Source: Roseomonas sp. AR75 (GTDB lineage Bacteria; Pseudomonadota; Alphaproteobacteria; Acetobacterales; Acetobacteraceae). Taken from it: a stretch of DNA of 64,000 nucleotides. How positions within the stretch are numbered: the stretch's first letter is position 1; the number at the start of each line of letters is the position of its first letter. The notes beneath the pieces are model-generated. The model saw only the letters and a list, made by a program, of their open reading frames with translations. It did no database searches and was not told where the DNA came from. Below are positions 50,008 through 57,680 of the stretch, piece after piece. The position numbers were made by a program, and so were the translations under genes. Location of the stretch: positions 930,001 to 994,000 of the forward strand of contig NZ_STGB01000001.1 of the NCBI RefSeq assembly GCF_005222815.1, read 5' to 3'.

Positions 50008-52070
50008 GGCCGGGTCCAGCGGTCCACCAGGCGCCCGAGCACCACCATCGCCAGTATTGCGCAGGCGATGATCCACAAGGGCTGCCAGACAATGCCGGCG
50101 AGCAGCGCCAGCCCGAAGGCCAGCCCGCCCCAGCCCAGCAGCCGCAACACCTGCCGCAGCTTCGCCGCCAGCGGCTCCGCGCCGTCGTCACGGGGCGGCG
50201 GCATGGCCAGGTGGCCCAGTACCAGGCCCGCGATGCTGCACAGGCCAACCGTCACCGACAGCAGGCCGACCGCCGCGGCGATGCTCGTCCACCGCCACGG
50301 CATGCCACCCAACGCCTGCGATGCCTCCCCACCGGGCAGGCGGAGCACCTTGGCGACGTCGTCTGCCCCCAGGATGTTCATGCCCAGCAACGAAAAGGCG
50401 AGGCCGAGGATCACGCCGAATGTCGCGATCACGGAAAGCCGGGCCGTGCTGTTGGTCTGGCGCTGCTGGTTCAGCAGCGCCAGGAAGCCCGTGGCGGTGG
50501 TCAGCTCGTCCTTGATGTCGTCATAGAGCGCCACCAGGCCCATGTTCCTGCGCAGCATCTCGAATAGCTCGCTCGGCTGCACCTGATCCGAAACGCCGGT
50601 GAAGCGGAAGCGGTGCACGTATTGGAGGAAGTCGTGCTCCACCTCCTGCAGCGTGGCCTCGAACCGTGCGAGCGCCTCATGCTTCGGGCCGTTCGATGAC
50701 TCGTATGCCTGCACGGCCTCGCTGATCCGCGCCGAGACCGCGAGCAGGACCACGCGTTCGAGCTGCGCGAGAAGCATCAGCTGGAAATAGTGGCGGCGCA
50801 TGTGCATCGTAACGTGCGAATCGAAGAACCCGTCATCGCTGCCGACCGCCAGGAACGAATAGGCCGAGATCAGGAAGCGCTGCGGGCCGTGGTCGGAATC
50901 GCCGGCTGCGTAGTGGAAGCGGTCATAGGCATGGCCCTTCCAGCGGTCGCGGATGAACGCGCCGGCATAGGGGAAGGCATTGCCGCCCGGTGGATCTACG
51001 AAGCACAGGCGAGCCCAGTCACCATTCGAGATGCGCTGATAGGGACGCAATTTCCCGCCATCGTCCTGCGGCAGCACGGTGCAGCTCAACACCGGCAGCC
51101 TGTCATCCGCCATATGCCGCCAGGTGAGCTGCGGCGTGTTGCGTGCCGCGACGGTCCACCCACCACCGCTATCCGGCGCGCGAAGCAGCCAGGCGAAATG
51201 CTCGAAGGGCGGAATCGCGCGCGCGCTCGCTTTCCTGCGCAGGGATTCGGCAATCGCGCCCTGACGGGTCTGATGCGACGGGTTGCGCGTGCCGTCCTGG
51301 CAGGCGCCTGGAAGCCATTCATTGACCCTGAAGCTGCGCAGCAACCGGCCCGCAGCGTGCCACTGCACGGCGAAGGGCACGGCATCCGGCGCACAGAGCG
51401 CGTTTTCGCCGCGGGTCTTCTCGCGAGGCGGCACCAGATACGGCGCGTGCGCCCGGCGGAAGCCGTCGTTCAGCCGCAGCATGTCCGCGAGCGTGAGATC
51501 CTGCTTCCTCAGATGAGAGAAGTCCCCCCGTTCGGAAGCCGAGAGCAGATGATCCGCGCGCTCGGCCTCCGCGACGTAGGTTTCCTCGGCGCGAACCTCG
51601 AGCGCCAGGATCGCGACGCCAAGCGGCAGCACATACAGATTGAGGCGCTCGACGGTCAGCGGGTAGAGGATCACCTGATCGCCATCCCGGAACATGACAT
51701 TCACGCGCGCGATGTCGGTCCGGCGGAACAGCCACATCGGCCGCTGGTGCCCGCCGCGGTCGTGGCGCGCGAAGAGGAACTGCTGCACGAATTCGTGGAA
51801 GAACGTCATCTCACTGTAGGAATGCGCCAGGCGTTCGCGGCGCTCCCTGTCGTCCTTCGCCTCTGTGGGCGGGTCGATATGATCCAGCAACTCGTCAGCC
51901 GCCCTCCACACCTGCGTCTTCCGCAGCGCGGCTCGCTGATCGGAAATATGCGCGGCGATGCTACGCGCTTTGGGTGACGAAGCCGGTGGCGGATCAAGGG
52001 TTAGTGGCCAGAAGAAGGTGGTGCGGAAATACTTGACCGGGATCTTGCCGGCAGTTGTCTGCATACGCAT
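50004..52070 (-). CDS. CorA-type membrane protein, candidate CRISPR effector
   Basis: A 688-residue protein. About 530 N-terminal residues are soluble; residues ~430-540 are helical (long alpha stretch before the pore, as in CorA). Helix 1 (about 545-566) ends with the CorA signature GMN at 563-565 (LLGMN), and helix 2 spans about 596-620. Unlike Mg2+ CorA, two more hydrophobic segments follow (645-681). The periplasmic loop after GMN is long (about 30 residues), another deviation from the short CorA loop. It is likely an oligomeric membrane channel gated by a nucleotide, as in SAM-AMP type III systems. Start at 52070 or 52064; GAGGA lies upstream. First gene of a two-gene operon. Confidence 0.78.
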   Translation of the reverse strand: MRMQTTAGKIPVKYFRTTFFWPLTLDPPPASSPKARSIAAHISDQRAALRKTQVWRAADELLDHIDPPTEAKDDRERRERLAHSYSEMTFFHEFVQQFLFARHDRGGHQRPMWLFRRTDIARVNVMFRDGDQVILYPLTVERLNLYVLPLGVAILALEVRAEETYVAEAERADHLLSASERGDFSHLRKQDLTLADMLRLNDGFRRAHAPYLVPPREKTRGENALCAPDAVPFAVQWHAAGRLLRSFRVNEWLPGACQDGTRNPSHQTRQGAIAESLRRKASARAIPPFEHFAWLLRAPDSGGGWTVAARNTPQLTWRHMADDRLPVLSCTVLPQDDGGKLRPYQRISNGDWARLCFVDPPGGNAFPYAGAFIRDRWKGHAYDRFHYAAGDSDHGPQRFLISAYSFLAVGSDDGFFDSHVTMHMRRHYFQLMLLAQLERVVLLAVSARISEAVQAYESSNGPKHEALARFEATLQEVEHDFLQYVHRFRFTGVSDQVQPSELFEMLRRNMGLVALYDDIKDELTTATGFLALLNQQRQTNSTARLSVIATFGVILGLAFSLLGMNILGADDVAKVLRLPGGEASQALGGMPWRWTSIAAAVGLLSVTVGLCSIAGLVLGHLAMPPPRDDGAEPLAAKLRQVLRLLGWGGLAFGLALLAGIVWQPLWIIACAILAMVVLGRLVDRWTRP

Positions 52071-52452
52071 CGTCCTCGGTGTTTTACGGATTTCAGGTTC
52101 GAGTTCCCTCAGCAGACAATTATTATTCCTCAATCGTTAGATTTACTCAAGTATTATTCCAATTTAGTCCAAAACTTACTCCGATCCTCTGTGTGCCTTA
52201 TTCTTGCCCGAAGGCGGAGTGCGGCGCTGAGCGGCGCACGCCACGCAGCAACGAGCGTCGCCCCAGAGTAGGCTACTACCTCGGACGGGCGCGATGCCGG
52301 TATCAGAATTGCGACCACGCCGTCCTAAGGGTTCCCTGCGGGCTACCACCGGGCAACCAGTCGGACGCGACTGGGGCCGCAAGTTGGAAGATCGTCCCGT
52401 ATTAACCGGGATCATTCCCGCCATTGGCTGTAGAGGAATATCAGGGGGTTAG
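52071..52452. promoter_or_regulatory. Right island end and CorA promoter region
   Basis: 382 bp without a supported gene. The part at 52110-52195 is strikingly AT-rich for this genome (AATTATTATTCC, TTTACTCAAGTATTATTCC) and probably holds the promoter of the CorA-DHH operon. The 24-bp end motif (52337-52360) follows, and then the right att repeat. Confidence 0.5.
52337..52360. repeat. Island end motif, right copy
   Basis: 23 of 24 bases match the left copy at 35419-35442, in the same orientation, 92 bp inside the right att repeat. Confidence 0.6.
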
Positions 52453-52500
52453 TGGTCGGAGCGGCGGGATTCGAACCCACGACCCCCAGTCCCCCAGACT
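52453..52500 (-). repeat. Right attachment repeat (within intact tRNA-Pro)
   Basis: This 48-bp stretch is the 3' portion of the intact tRNA-Pro and is identical to 35303-35350. It is the site at which integration restored a functional tRNA. Confidence 0.9.
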
Positions 52501-52529
52501 GATGCGCTACCAGGCTGCGCTACGCTCCG
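52453..52529 (-). tRNA. tRNA-Pro (anticodon GGG)
   Basis: A 77-nt gene on the minus strand including an encoded CCA. The acceptor arms CGGAGCG/CGCTCCG pair perfectly, the discriminator is A, the anticodon stem TCAGT/ACTGG encloses CTGGGGG with anticodon GGG, and the T arm has TTCGAAT. It is the attachment site of the island that lies downstream of its 3' end. Confidence 0.95.
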
Positions 52530-52586
52530 ACTGCCCGCGGCATAGCACCGGCCACCCCGCGCCGCCAACCCTCCGCGGCGCCCGCT

Positions 52587-53045
52587 TCAACTCCGTGAAG
52601 CCAGGGCGCGCAGTTCCTCTGCCAGGCCTTCCAGCGTGGCCAGGGCTTCCCGCAGGGCAACCGTTGCGGTGTCGGCTTCGTCGCGCTCGGCTTCCTCGGG
52701 CGCCCCGAGGGGGAGTTCCGGCGCGCCCTCCTCGCCAAGCGTGCCATCCCGCAACAGGCGCTGCACGCCCTTGATGGTGTAGCCCTGGGTATAGAGAAGG
52801 TCGGAGATCCGCCGTAGCAGCGCGATGTCCTCGGGCCGGTAGTAGCGGCGCCCGCCGCCGCGCTTGAGTGGCTTGAGCGCAGGGAACTTCGTCTCCCAGA
52901 AGCGCAGCACATGCTGCGGGATCTGAAGATCGTCCGCCACCTCGCTGATCGTGCGGAAGGCCGTGGGCGCCTTGCGTGGCCTGGCGCGCGTCGCCTCGGC
53001 CTCCCCCACGCCTGTCTCCTCGGGCGTCACCTCGGGCTCAGGCAT
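52587..53045 (-). CDS. MerR family transcriptional regulator
   Basis: A 152-residue protein with an N-terminal acidic tail, then the MerR winged helix from about residue 30: [48 protein letters not shown], followed by the second wing [12 protein letters not shown] and an Ala/Leu/Glu-rich helix. No effector-binding cysteines are present. In alphaproteobacteria this gene regularly follows ihfA, as here, with an 8-bp overlap. Targets are unknown. It is the last gene before tRNA-Pro in the minus-strand core cluster. Confidence 0.9.
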   Translation of the reverse strand: MPEPEVTPEETGVGEAEATRARPRKAPTAFRTISEVADDLQIPQHVLRFWETKFPALKPLKRGGGRRYYRPEDIALLRRISDLLYTQGYTIKGVQRLLRDGTLGEEGAPELPLGAPEEAERDEADTATVALREALATLEGLAEELRALASRS

Positions 53046-53352
53046 CGTCGTCCGGGCCGAAGCTCTGGCCCGGGTTCAGCCGCGCCTTCAGGACCTGTGA
53101 CGGGCGGAAGGACAGCACCTTGCGCGGCAGGATAGGCACTTCCACGCCGGTCTTCGGATTGCGTCCCACGCGCTTGCCCTTCTGCCGCACCACGAAGGAG
53201 CCGAAGGCGGAGATCTTCACGGCCTCACCCGCTTCCAGTGCCGCGGACATGCGTTCCAGCACCGTCTCCAGCAGCGCCGCGCTCTCGTTCCGCGACAGGC
53301 CGACCTGGGTGTAGATCGCCTCCGCCAGGTTGGCACGGGTGATGGTCTTCAT
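53038..53352 (-). CDS. ihfA: Integration host factor subunit alpha
   Basis: A 104-residue HU/IHF-family DNA-bending protein. [22 protein letters not shown] forms the first helices, and [32 protein letters not shown] contains the family signature with the intercalating Pro of the arm in RNPKTG. The start at 53352 (MKTI) agrees with the family; a longer frame upstream would add an unrelated tail. IHF bends chromosomal DNA and, in other CRISPR types, the leader during spacer integration; a role for it at the nearby arrays is speculative. Confidence 0.93.
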   Translation of the reverse strand: MKTITRANLAEAIYTQVGLSRNESAALLETVLERMSAALEAGEAVKISAFGSFVVRQKGKRVGRNPKTGVEVPILPRKVLSFRPSQVLKARLNPGQSFGPDDDA

Positions 53353-53552
53353 GCTGCTGCCTTCATGACGCATCGCCCCTGCCGGCAAAGCGGTCGCAGC
53401 CCGGCGCTGCAACCCCTTCAACCCGCAAGAAAACCCGTCTGCGGCTGCTGCGTCAATCACCGCGATCGAGCCGCATCCGCAATGCTTCCTGCAAGCGCGC
53501 AGGAAAAGCCTCCAACACTCTCGAAACTAAGGCTTATCGGCTGCCTGCGCGG

Positions 53553-54524
53553 TCAGAACCGCGCGAGGGTCGCGCCCCAGGTCAGGCCGCCGCCGATCGC
53601 CTCCATGACAACCAGGTCGCCGCGCTGGATGCGCCCGTCCCGCGTCGCCTCCGCCAGCGCAAGGGGGATCGAGGCGGCGGAGGTATTGGCATGACGGTCC
53701 ACCGTGACCACCACGCGTTCCAGCGGCAGGTGCAGCTTCTTGCCCATCGCCTCGATGATGCGGAGGTTCGCCTGGTGCGGCACCAGCCAGCCGATATCGG
53801 CATGGCCGAGTCCGTTGGCCGCCAGCGCCTCATCCACGGCCGCCGCCAGCTTCGTGACGGCATGCTTGAACACCTCGCGGCCCGCCATGCGCACCACGCC
53901 GGTGCCGCCGTTGGAGCCGGCGCCACCATCCACATGCAGGATGTCGCCGAAGCGGCCATCCGCGTGCAGATGGCTGGAGAGCAGCCCGCGCCCCCCGGCA
54001 TGCTCGGCGGCAACACCCCGCAGGAAAACGGCGCCGGCACCGTCGCCGAACAGCACGCAGGTGCCGCGGTCGGTCCAGTCCAGGATGCGGGAATAGACCT
54101 CGGTGCCGATCACCAGCACGCCCCGCGCTTGGCCGGTGCGGATCAGCGCATCGGCGACGCCGAGCGCGTAGACGAAGCCGGTACAGGCCGCGGCGAGGTC
54201 GAAGCCGAAGCCGCGGGTGATCCCGAGCTTGCCCTGGATGCGAACCGCCGTGGCCGGGAAGGCGGAATCCGGCGTGGAGGTGGCGACAAGGATCGCGTCC
54301 ACCTCCTCCACCCCTGCGCCGGCCTGCGCCAGCGCCGCCAGCGCGGCCCGCGCTCCGAGATCGGAGGCGGTCTCGCCCTCCGCCGCGATGTGGCGGCAGC
54401 GGATGCCCGTGCGCTCGGCGATCCAGGAGTCGGTGGTGTCGAGGCCTTTCCAGGCCGCAAGTTCATCGTTCGAGACGGACCGCGCCGGCAGGTAGCCACC
54501 GGTCCCCGCGATCAGGGCGCGCAA
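53553..54524 (-). CDS. fabH: Beta-ketoacyl-ACP synthase III (FabH)
   Basis: A 323-residue condensing enzyme that starts fatty-acid chains from acetyl-CoA and malonyl-ACP. The catalytic triad is visible: Cys114 in LAAACTGF, His250 in VPHQAN and Asn280 in RHANTS. The N-terminal GTGGYLPARSVSNDEL and ERTGIRCRH segments are classical FabH. Length matches. It follows plsX by 30 bp in the conserved order rpmF-plsX-fabH-ihfA-merR. Confidence 0.95.
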   Translation of the reverse strand: MRALIAGTGGYLPARSVSNDELAAWKGLDTTDSWIAERTGIRCRHIAAEGETASDLGARAALAALAQAGAGVEEVDAILVATSTPDSAFPATAVRIQGKLGITRGFGFDLAAACTGFVYALGVADALIRTGQARGVLVIGTEVYSRILDWTDRGTCVLFGDGAGAVFLRGVAAEHAGGRGLLSSHLHADGRFGDILHVDGGAGSNGGTGVVRMAGREVFKHAVTKLAAAVDEALAANGLGHADIGWLVPHQANLRIIEAMGKKLHLPLERVVVTVDRHANTSAASIPLALAEATRDGRIQRGDLVVMEAIGGGLTWGATLARF

Positions 54525-54554
54525 CGCGGAAATCGGAACCTCCCTGGTGACCGT

Positions 54555-55622
54555 TCAGCGCGACGCGTCGGTGAGGCGCGGCGCCACCTGCGAAAGGCGG
54601 GCTAGCCCCTCGCGGATGCGGTCGTTGAAGCGATGCGTCACCATGTCCATGGCGACATCGACGGCATGGGCGAAGCCCAGCGCGTCCGTCCCGCCATGGC
54701 TCTTCACCACCACGCCGTTCAGGCCGATCAGCACGGCGCCGTTGTAGCGGCGGGGATCCATCCACTCGCGCAGCCGGTCGAGCGCCGGCCGTGCCAGCAG
54801 GTAGCCGACGCGCGCGGGGATGGTGCTGGTGAAGACCTGGCGCAGCAGGTCGCGCATCAGCTTGAGCGCCCCCTCCCCGGTCTTGAGCGCGACGTTGCCA
54901 GTGAATCCGTCGGTGACGATCACGTCCACCGTGCCGGCCGCGATGTCATGGCCCTCGACGAAGCCGCGGAAGTTCTCGCCGAACAGCGAATCGCGCAGGG
55001 TATCGGCAGCCTGGCGCACGCGCTCGTCGCCCTTCAACTCTTCCGAGCCGACATTCAGCAGGCCGATGGTCGGGCGGGTCAGGCCAAGCACGGAGCGGGC
55101 GAAGGCGTCGCCCATCACCGCAAACTCCACCAGGTTCCGCGCATCGCATTGCAGGTTTGCGCCGAGGTCGAGCATCACCACGTCGCCGCGGGCCGAAGGC
55201 CCGATGGCGGCAAGCGCCGGCCGGTCGATCTCCGGCAGCGTCTTCACCACGATCTTGGCCAGCGCCATCAGCGCGCCGGTGTTGCCGGCCGAGACGATGC
55301 CGGCCGCCTCGCCGGACGCGACGGCGTCGATCGCCACGCGCATGGAGGAGCCGCGGATGCGCAGCGCCGCCGTGGGTTTCAGGTCGCCGGGGATCGAGTC
55401 CGGCGCGTGGCGCAGGCTGCAGGCCTTGGCCGCGCGCCTGCGCAGCGCCAGCAGCGCACCGAGCCGCGCCTCGTCACCGACCAGCAGGAAGCGCGCATGC
55501 GGGTGGCGCTCCGCGGCCAGTTCCAGGCCGTCCAGCACCACTTCCGGCGCGTTGTCGCCGCCCATGGCGTCCACCGCCAGGGAGAAGGAAGCGGGCGGCA
55601 CGGGTGCGACGTCGTCAGGCAC
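54555..55622 (-). CDS. plsX: Phosphate acyltransferase PlsX
   Basis: A 355-residue peripheral enzyme that makes acyl-phosphate from acyl-ACP for phospholipid synthesis. Family motifs are FSLAVDAMGGDNAPEVVLDG near the N-terminus, SAGNTGALMALAKI, and GNVALKTGEG. It lies between rpmF and fabH in the usual operon. The N-terminal extension of about a dozen residues before VDAMGGD is slightly longer than in E. coli. Confidence 0.95.
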   Translation of the reverse strand: MPDDVAPVPPASFSLAVDAMGGDNAPEVVLDGLELAAERHPHARFLLVGDEARLGALLALRRRAAKACSLRHAPDSIPGDLKPTAALRIRGSSMRVAIDAVASGEAAGIVSAGNTGALMALAKIVVKTLPEIDRPALAAIGPSARGDVVMLDLGANLQCDARNLVEFAVMGDAFARSVLGLTRPTIGLLNVGSEELKGDERVRQAADTLRDSLFGENFRGFVEGHDIAAGTVDVIVTDGFTGNVALKTGEGALKLMRDLLRQVFTSTIPARVGYLLARPALDRLREWMDPRRYNGAVLIGLNGVVVKSHGGTDALGFAHAVDVAMDMVTHRFNDRIREGLARLSQVAPRLTDASR

Positions 55623-55660
55623 CTTCCCGCCCCTTCCCTACGGCGCGCATCATGCGCGGC

Positions 55661-55861
55661 TCAGGCGCGAACGACGCCGCTGGCCTTCTCGGCGGAGATC
55701 ACCTCGCGGCCGTCGTAATGCCCGCAATGCGAGCAGACATGGTGCGGGCGCTTGAGCTCGCCGCAATTGGCGCATTCATGATGCGCCGAGGCGGTGAGAG
55801 CGTGGTGGCTCCGGCGCATCCCGCGGCGGGAGGGCGAAACCTTCTTCTTCGGGACGGCCAT
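55661..55861 (-). CDS. rpmF: 50S ribosomal protein L32
   Basis: A 66-residue ribosomal protein, complete from [20 protein letters not shown] to the C-terminus. Two CxxC pairs (CANCG and CSHCG) form the zinc ribbon, so this is the zinc-containing C+ form. It lies 38 bp upstream of plsX and about 107 bp downstream of the DUF177 gene, the arrangement typical for bacteria. Confidence 0.95.
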   Translation of the reverse strand: MAVPKKKVSPSRRGMRRSHHALTASAHHECANCGELKRPHHVCSHCGHYDGREVISAEKASGVVRA

Positions 55862-55968
55862 GGCGCCGAGCCTTTCTCGTCAACAGACTACAGGAGCGGG
55901 TGAGCCGCGCGGATTACCACCGCCCCCCGAGGGCTGCAAGCGGCATCCCGCCTCGCCCCCGGCACAGA

Positions 55969-56478
55969 TCACCCTTCACGCAACTTGGCAAGCTTGCCGA
56001 AGGGGTTGGGGCGTGTCGGCTCCGGCTCCTCCGGTGCGGCCTCGACCTCCGGCTCCGGCAGCACGGCGCCCTCGGTCCGGGGATAGGGGTCGAGCGCCAG
56101 GGACAGCTGCTCGGCCACCGCTTCGCCGAGGTCCACCAGGCCGCCCTGGCTTTCGATCTCGTCGGGGCTGTCCGGATCCTCGTCGGATGGCTCGTCGCCA
56201 TCGGGCAGGATGCGCAGGTCCAGCGGCGCGTCCACGCGCTGGACCACCGGCTCCAGCGTCACCACGCAGGCCTGTTCCACCCTCGCCTGCAGTCGGCCGC
56301 GGGCGCGGACCGAGCCGCCCGGCTCCGGTTCGAGTCGCAGCAAGGCGGAGAGGCTGCCGACGCCGAGGATGCCGAACCGTCGGGCCAGCGCGGCGCATTC
56401 CTCCGAAGTCGCCTCCAGCGTGACGTCGCGCGCCTCGGGGCCGAGGCGCACCAGGCGGGAGAATTCTGGCTGGATCAT
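55969..56478 (-). CDS. DUF177 (YceD-like) protein
   Basis: A 169-residue acidic protein of the DUF177/YceD family, which in bacteria and plastids accompanies rpmF and is linked to 23S rRNA accumulation. The segment with VEQACVVTLEPVVQRVDAPLDLRIL is the conserved core containing the family's Cys; the following stretch is very acidic. It overlaps the upstream bc1 chaperone gene by ATGA. The exact role is not established. Confidence 0.85.
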   Translation of the reverse strand: MIQPEFSRLVRLGPEARDVTLEATSEECAALARRFGILGVGSLSALLRLEPEPGGSVRARGRLQARVEQACVVTLEPVVQRVDAPLDLRILPDGDEPSDEDPDSPDEIESQGGLVDLGEAVAEQLSLALDPYPRTEGAVLPEPEVEAAPEEPEPTRPNPFGKLAKLREG

Positions 56479-57014
56479 GCGCTCACCTCCGGGAAGGACA
56501 CGCGGCCGGCGACCAGTTCGGCGAAGGGCACCCGGGCAAGCGCCGCATCGGCCGCGGCCGCGACGGCGGCCAGGCGCTCGGCGCCGCCGGCTGGCGGCGC
56601 GCCACGCCAGACGTTGCGGCCCAGCGCGCCTTCGAGCGCCGACCGGTCGCCTTCCCGCAGCGCCGTGTCATAGGCCTGGGCACGGCCATGGAAGGCCTCC
56701 CACATGCGCTTCACCCGCTTCCCCACGGAGAGATCGCCCACCCCCATCTCCCGCAGGTTGACGTCCATGTCGGCGAACATCGCATCGAACACGGCCTGGG
56801 CGAGGTCCTTCCCGCGCGGATCGGCGTCGCGGGCGATGCGGCAGACCAGCAGCCCGGTATGCAGGGAGACCAGGTCGAAGCGCCCGTCCAGCGTGTCAGG
56901 CACGCCGATCTCGGCGAAGAACACCGGCTGCCGCGCTGCGCCCACCGCGGCGCCATACAGGGCGAAGCCGGCCCGTTCATGCGGCTTGCGGGTAAAAAGG
57001 CCGAGCAGGCCCAT
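56475..57014 (-). CDS. Ubiquinol-cytochrome c chaperone family protein (CBP3-like)
   Basis: A 179-residue protein of the CBP3 family (PF03981), which assists cytochrome b assembly into complex III. Core motifs are LYGAAVGAARQPVFFAEIGVPDTLDGRFDL and FADMDVNLREMGVGDLSVGKRVKRM, the latter the strongest signature. The start MGLLGLFTRKP at 57014 follows family length. It is the first gene of the minus-strand cluster and divergent from bamE, about 76 bp apart. Confidence 0.88.
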   Translation of the reverse strand: MGLLGLFTRKPHERAGFALYGAAVGAARQPVFFAEIGVPDTLDGRFDLVSLHTGLLVCRIARDADPRGKDLAQAVFDAMFADMDVNLREMGVGDLSVGKRVKRMWEAFHGRAQAYDTALREGDRSALEGALGRNVWRGAPPAGGAERLAAVAAAADAALARVPFAELVAGRVSFPEVSA

Positions 57015-57090
57015 GCGGCGGACTCCGGGGGTGGTGGCGCGCGCCGCGGCGCGGATTGACCGACGCCCGCCGCGATGGCATGCGGCCCAC

Positions 57091-57660
57091 ATGGAGCGCC
57101 ACCGCAGGATGGTCAACGTGCCGGTTCGGGCCATCCCCGCCCGCGGCGCCCTTCTGGCCGTCGCCCTGCTGGGCCTGGCCGGCTGCTCCTATCTACCGAC
57201 TGCCGCCGTGCAGGGCGTGCCTGGTGCGGGTCTGTTCGATTCGCCCCGACAGTTCCGCGGCCACGCCGTGACGGATGAGCAGCTCGGTCAGATCGTGCCG
57301 GGCGTCACCACCCGGGACGACGTGGAGGCACTGCTCGGCTCGCCTTCCTCCAGCGCGACCTTCGACCCGAGCGAGTGGTATTATATCAGCGCGATCACGC
57401 ATCAGCGGCCGGGGCGCACGCTCGGCATCGTCCAGCAGGACGTCGTGGTGGTCGCCTTCGACGGCACCGGGACGGTGCGGCAGGTGCGTAAGCTGGGGCT
57501 CGAGGATGGGCGGGAGGTGCAGATGGTGGACCGCGTCACGCCCTCGCCGGGCAATGAGCGGTCCATGATGCAGCAGCTCTTCGGCAACATCGGCCGCGTC
57601 GGCATGACCGGCCAGCAGCAGCAGGGCCCCGGCGCCGCCAGCCCGACCAGCGGCCGCTAA
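57091..57660 (+). CDS. bamE: Outer membrane protein assembly factor BamE (SmpA/OmlA)
   Basis: A 189-residue lipoprotein with a signal peptide ending in the lipobox LAGC. The BamE core includes LGQIVPGVTTRDDVEALLGSPS and SEWYYISAITHQRPG. A Gln/Gly-rich tail ends the protein. BamE is a small subunit of the Bam complex that inserts outer-membrane proteins. ATG 57109, with an AGG directly before it, is an alternative start that shortens the N-terminus by six residues without affecting the signal peptide. Confidence 0.9.
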   Translation: MERHRRMVNVPVRAIPARGALLAVALLGLAGCSYLPTAAVQGVPGAGLFDSPRQFRGHAVTDEQLGQIVPGVTTRDDVEALLGSPSSSATFDPSEWYYISAITHQRPGRTLGIVQQDVVVVAFDGTGTVRQVRKLGLEDGREVQMVDRVTPSPGNERSMMQQLFGNIGRVGMTGQQQQGPGAASPTSGR

Positions 57661-57680
57661 CGCGCCACGCCGAGACAGCC

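Larger units (their letters stand above)
35303..52500. mobile_element. tRNA-Pro-associated genomic island carrying a complete type III CRISPR-Cas system
   Basis: The segment is bounded by a perfect 48-bp direct repeat (35303-35350 and 52453-52500) that equals the 3' end of tRNA-Pro(GGG). The intact tRNA is at the right end, transcribed leftward into the island; the left end carries only the 3' fragment. This is the classical footprint of site-specific integration at a tRNA 3' end. Start-to-start distance is 17,150 bp. Cargo: cas6, cas2, RT-cas1, array 1, three RAMP genes, cas10-like, array 2, DHH phosphoesterase and CorA. No integrase, relaxase or transposase was found, so the island is either an immobilised or a trans-mobilised element. 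Confidence 0.85.
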
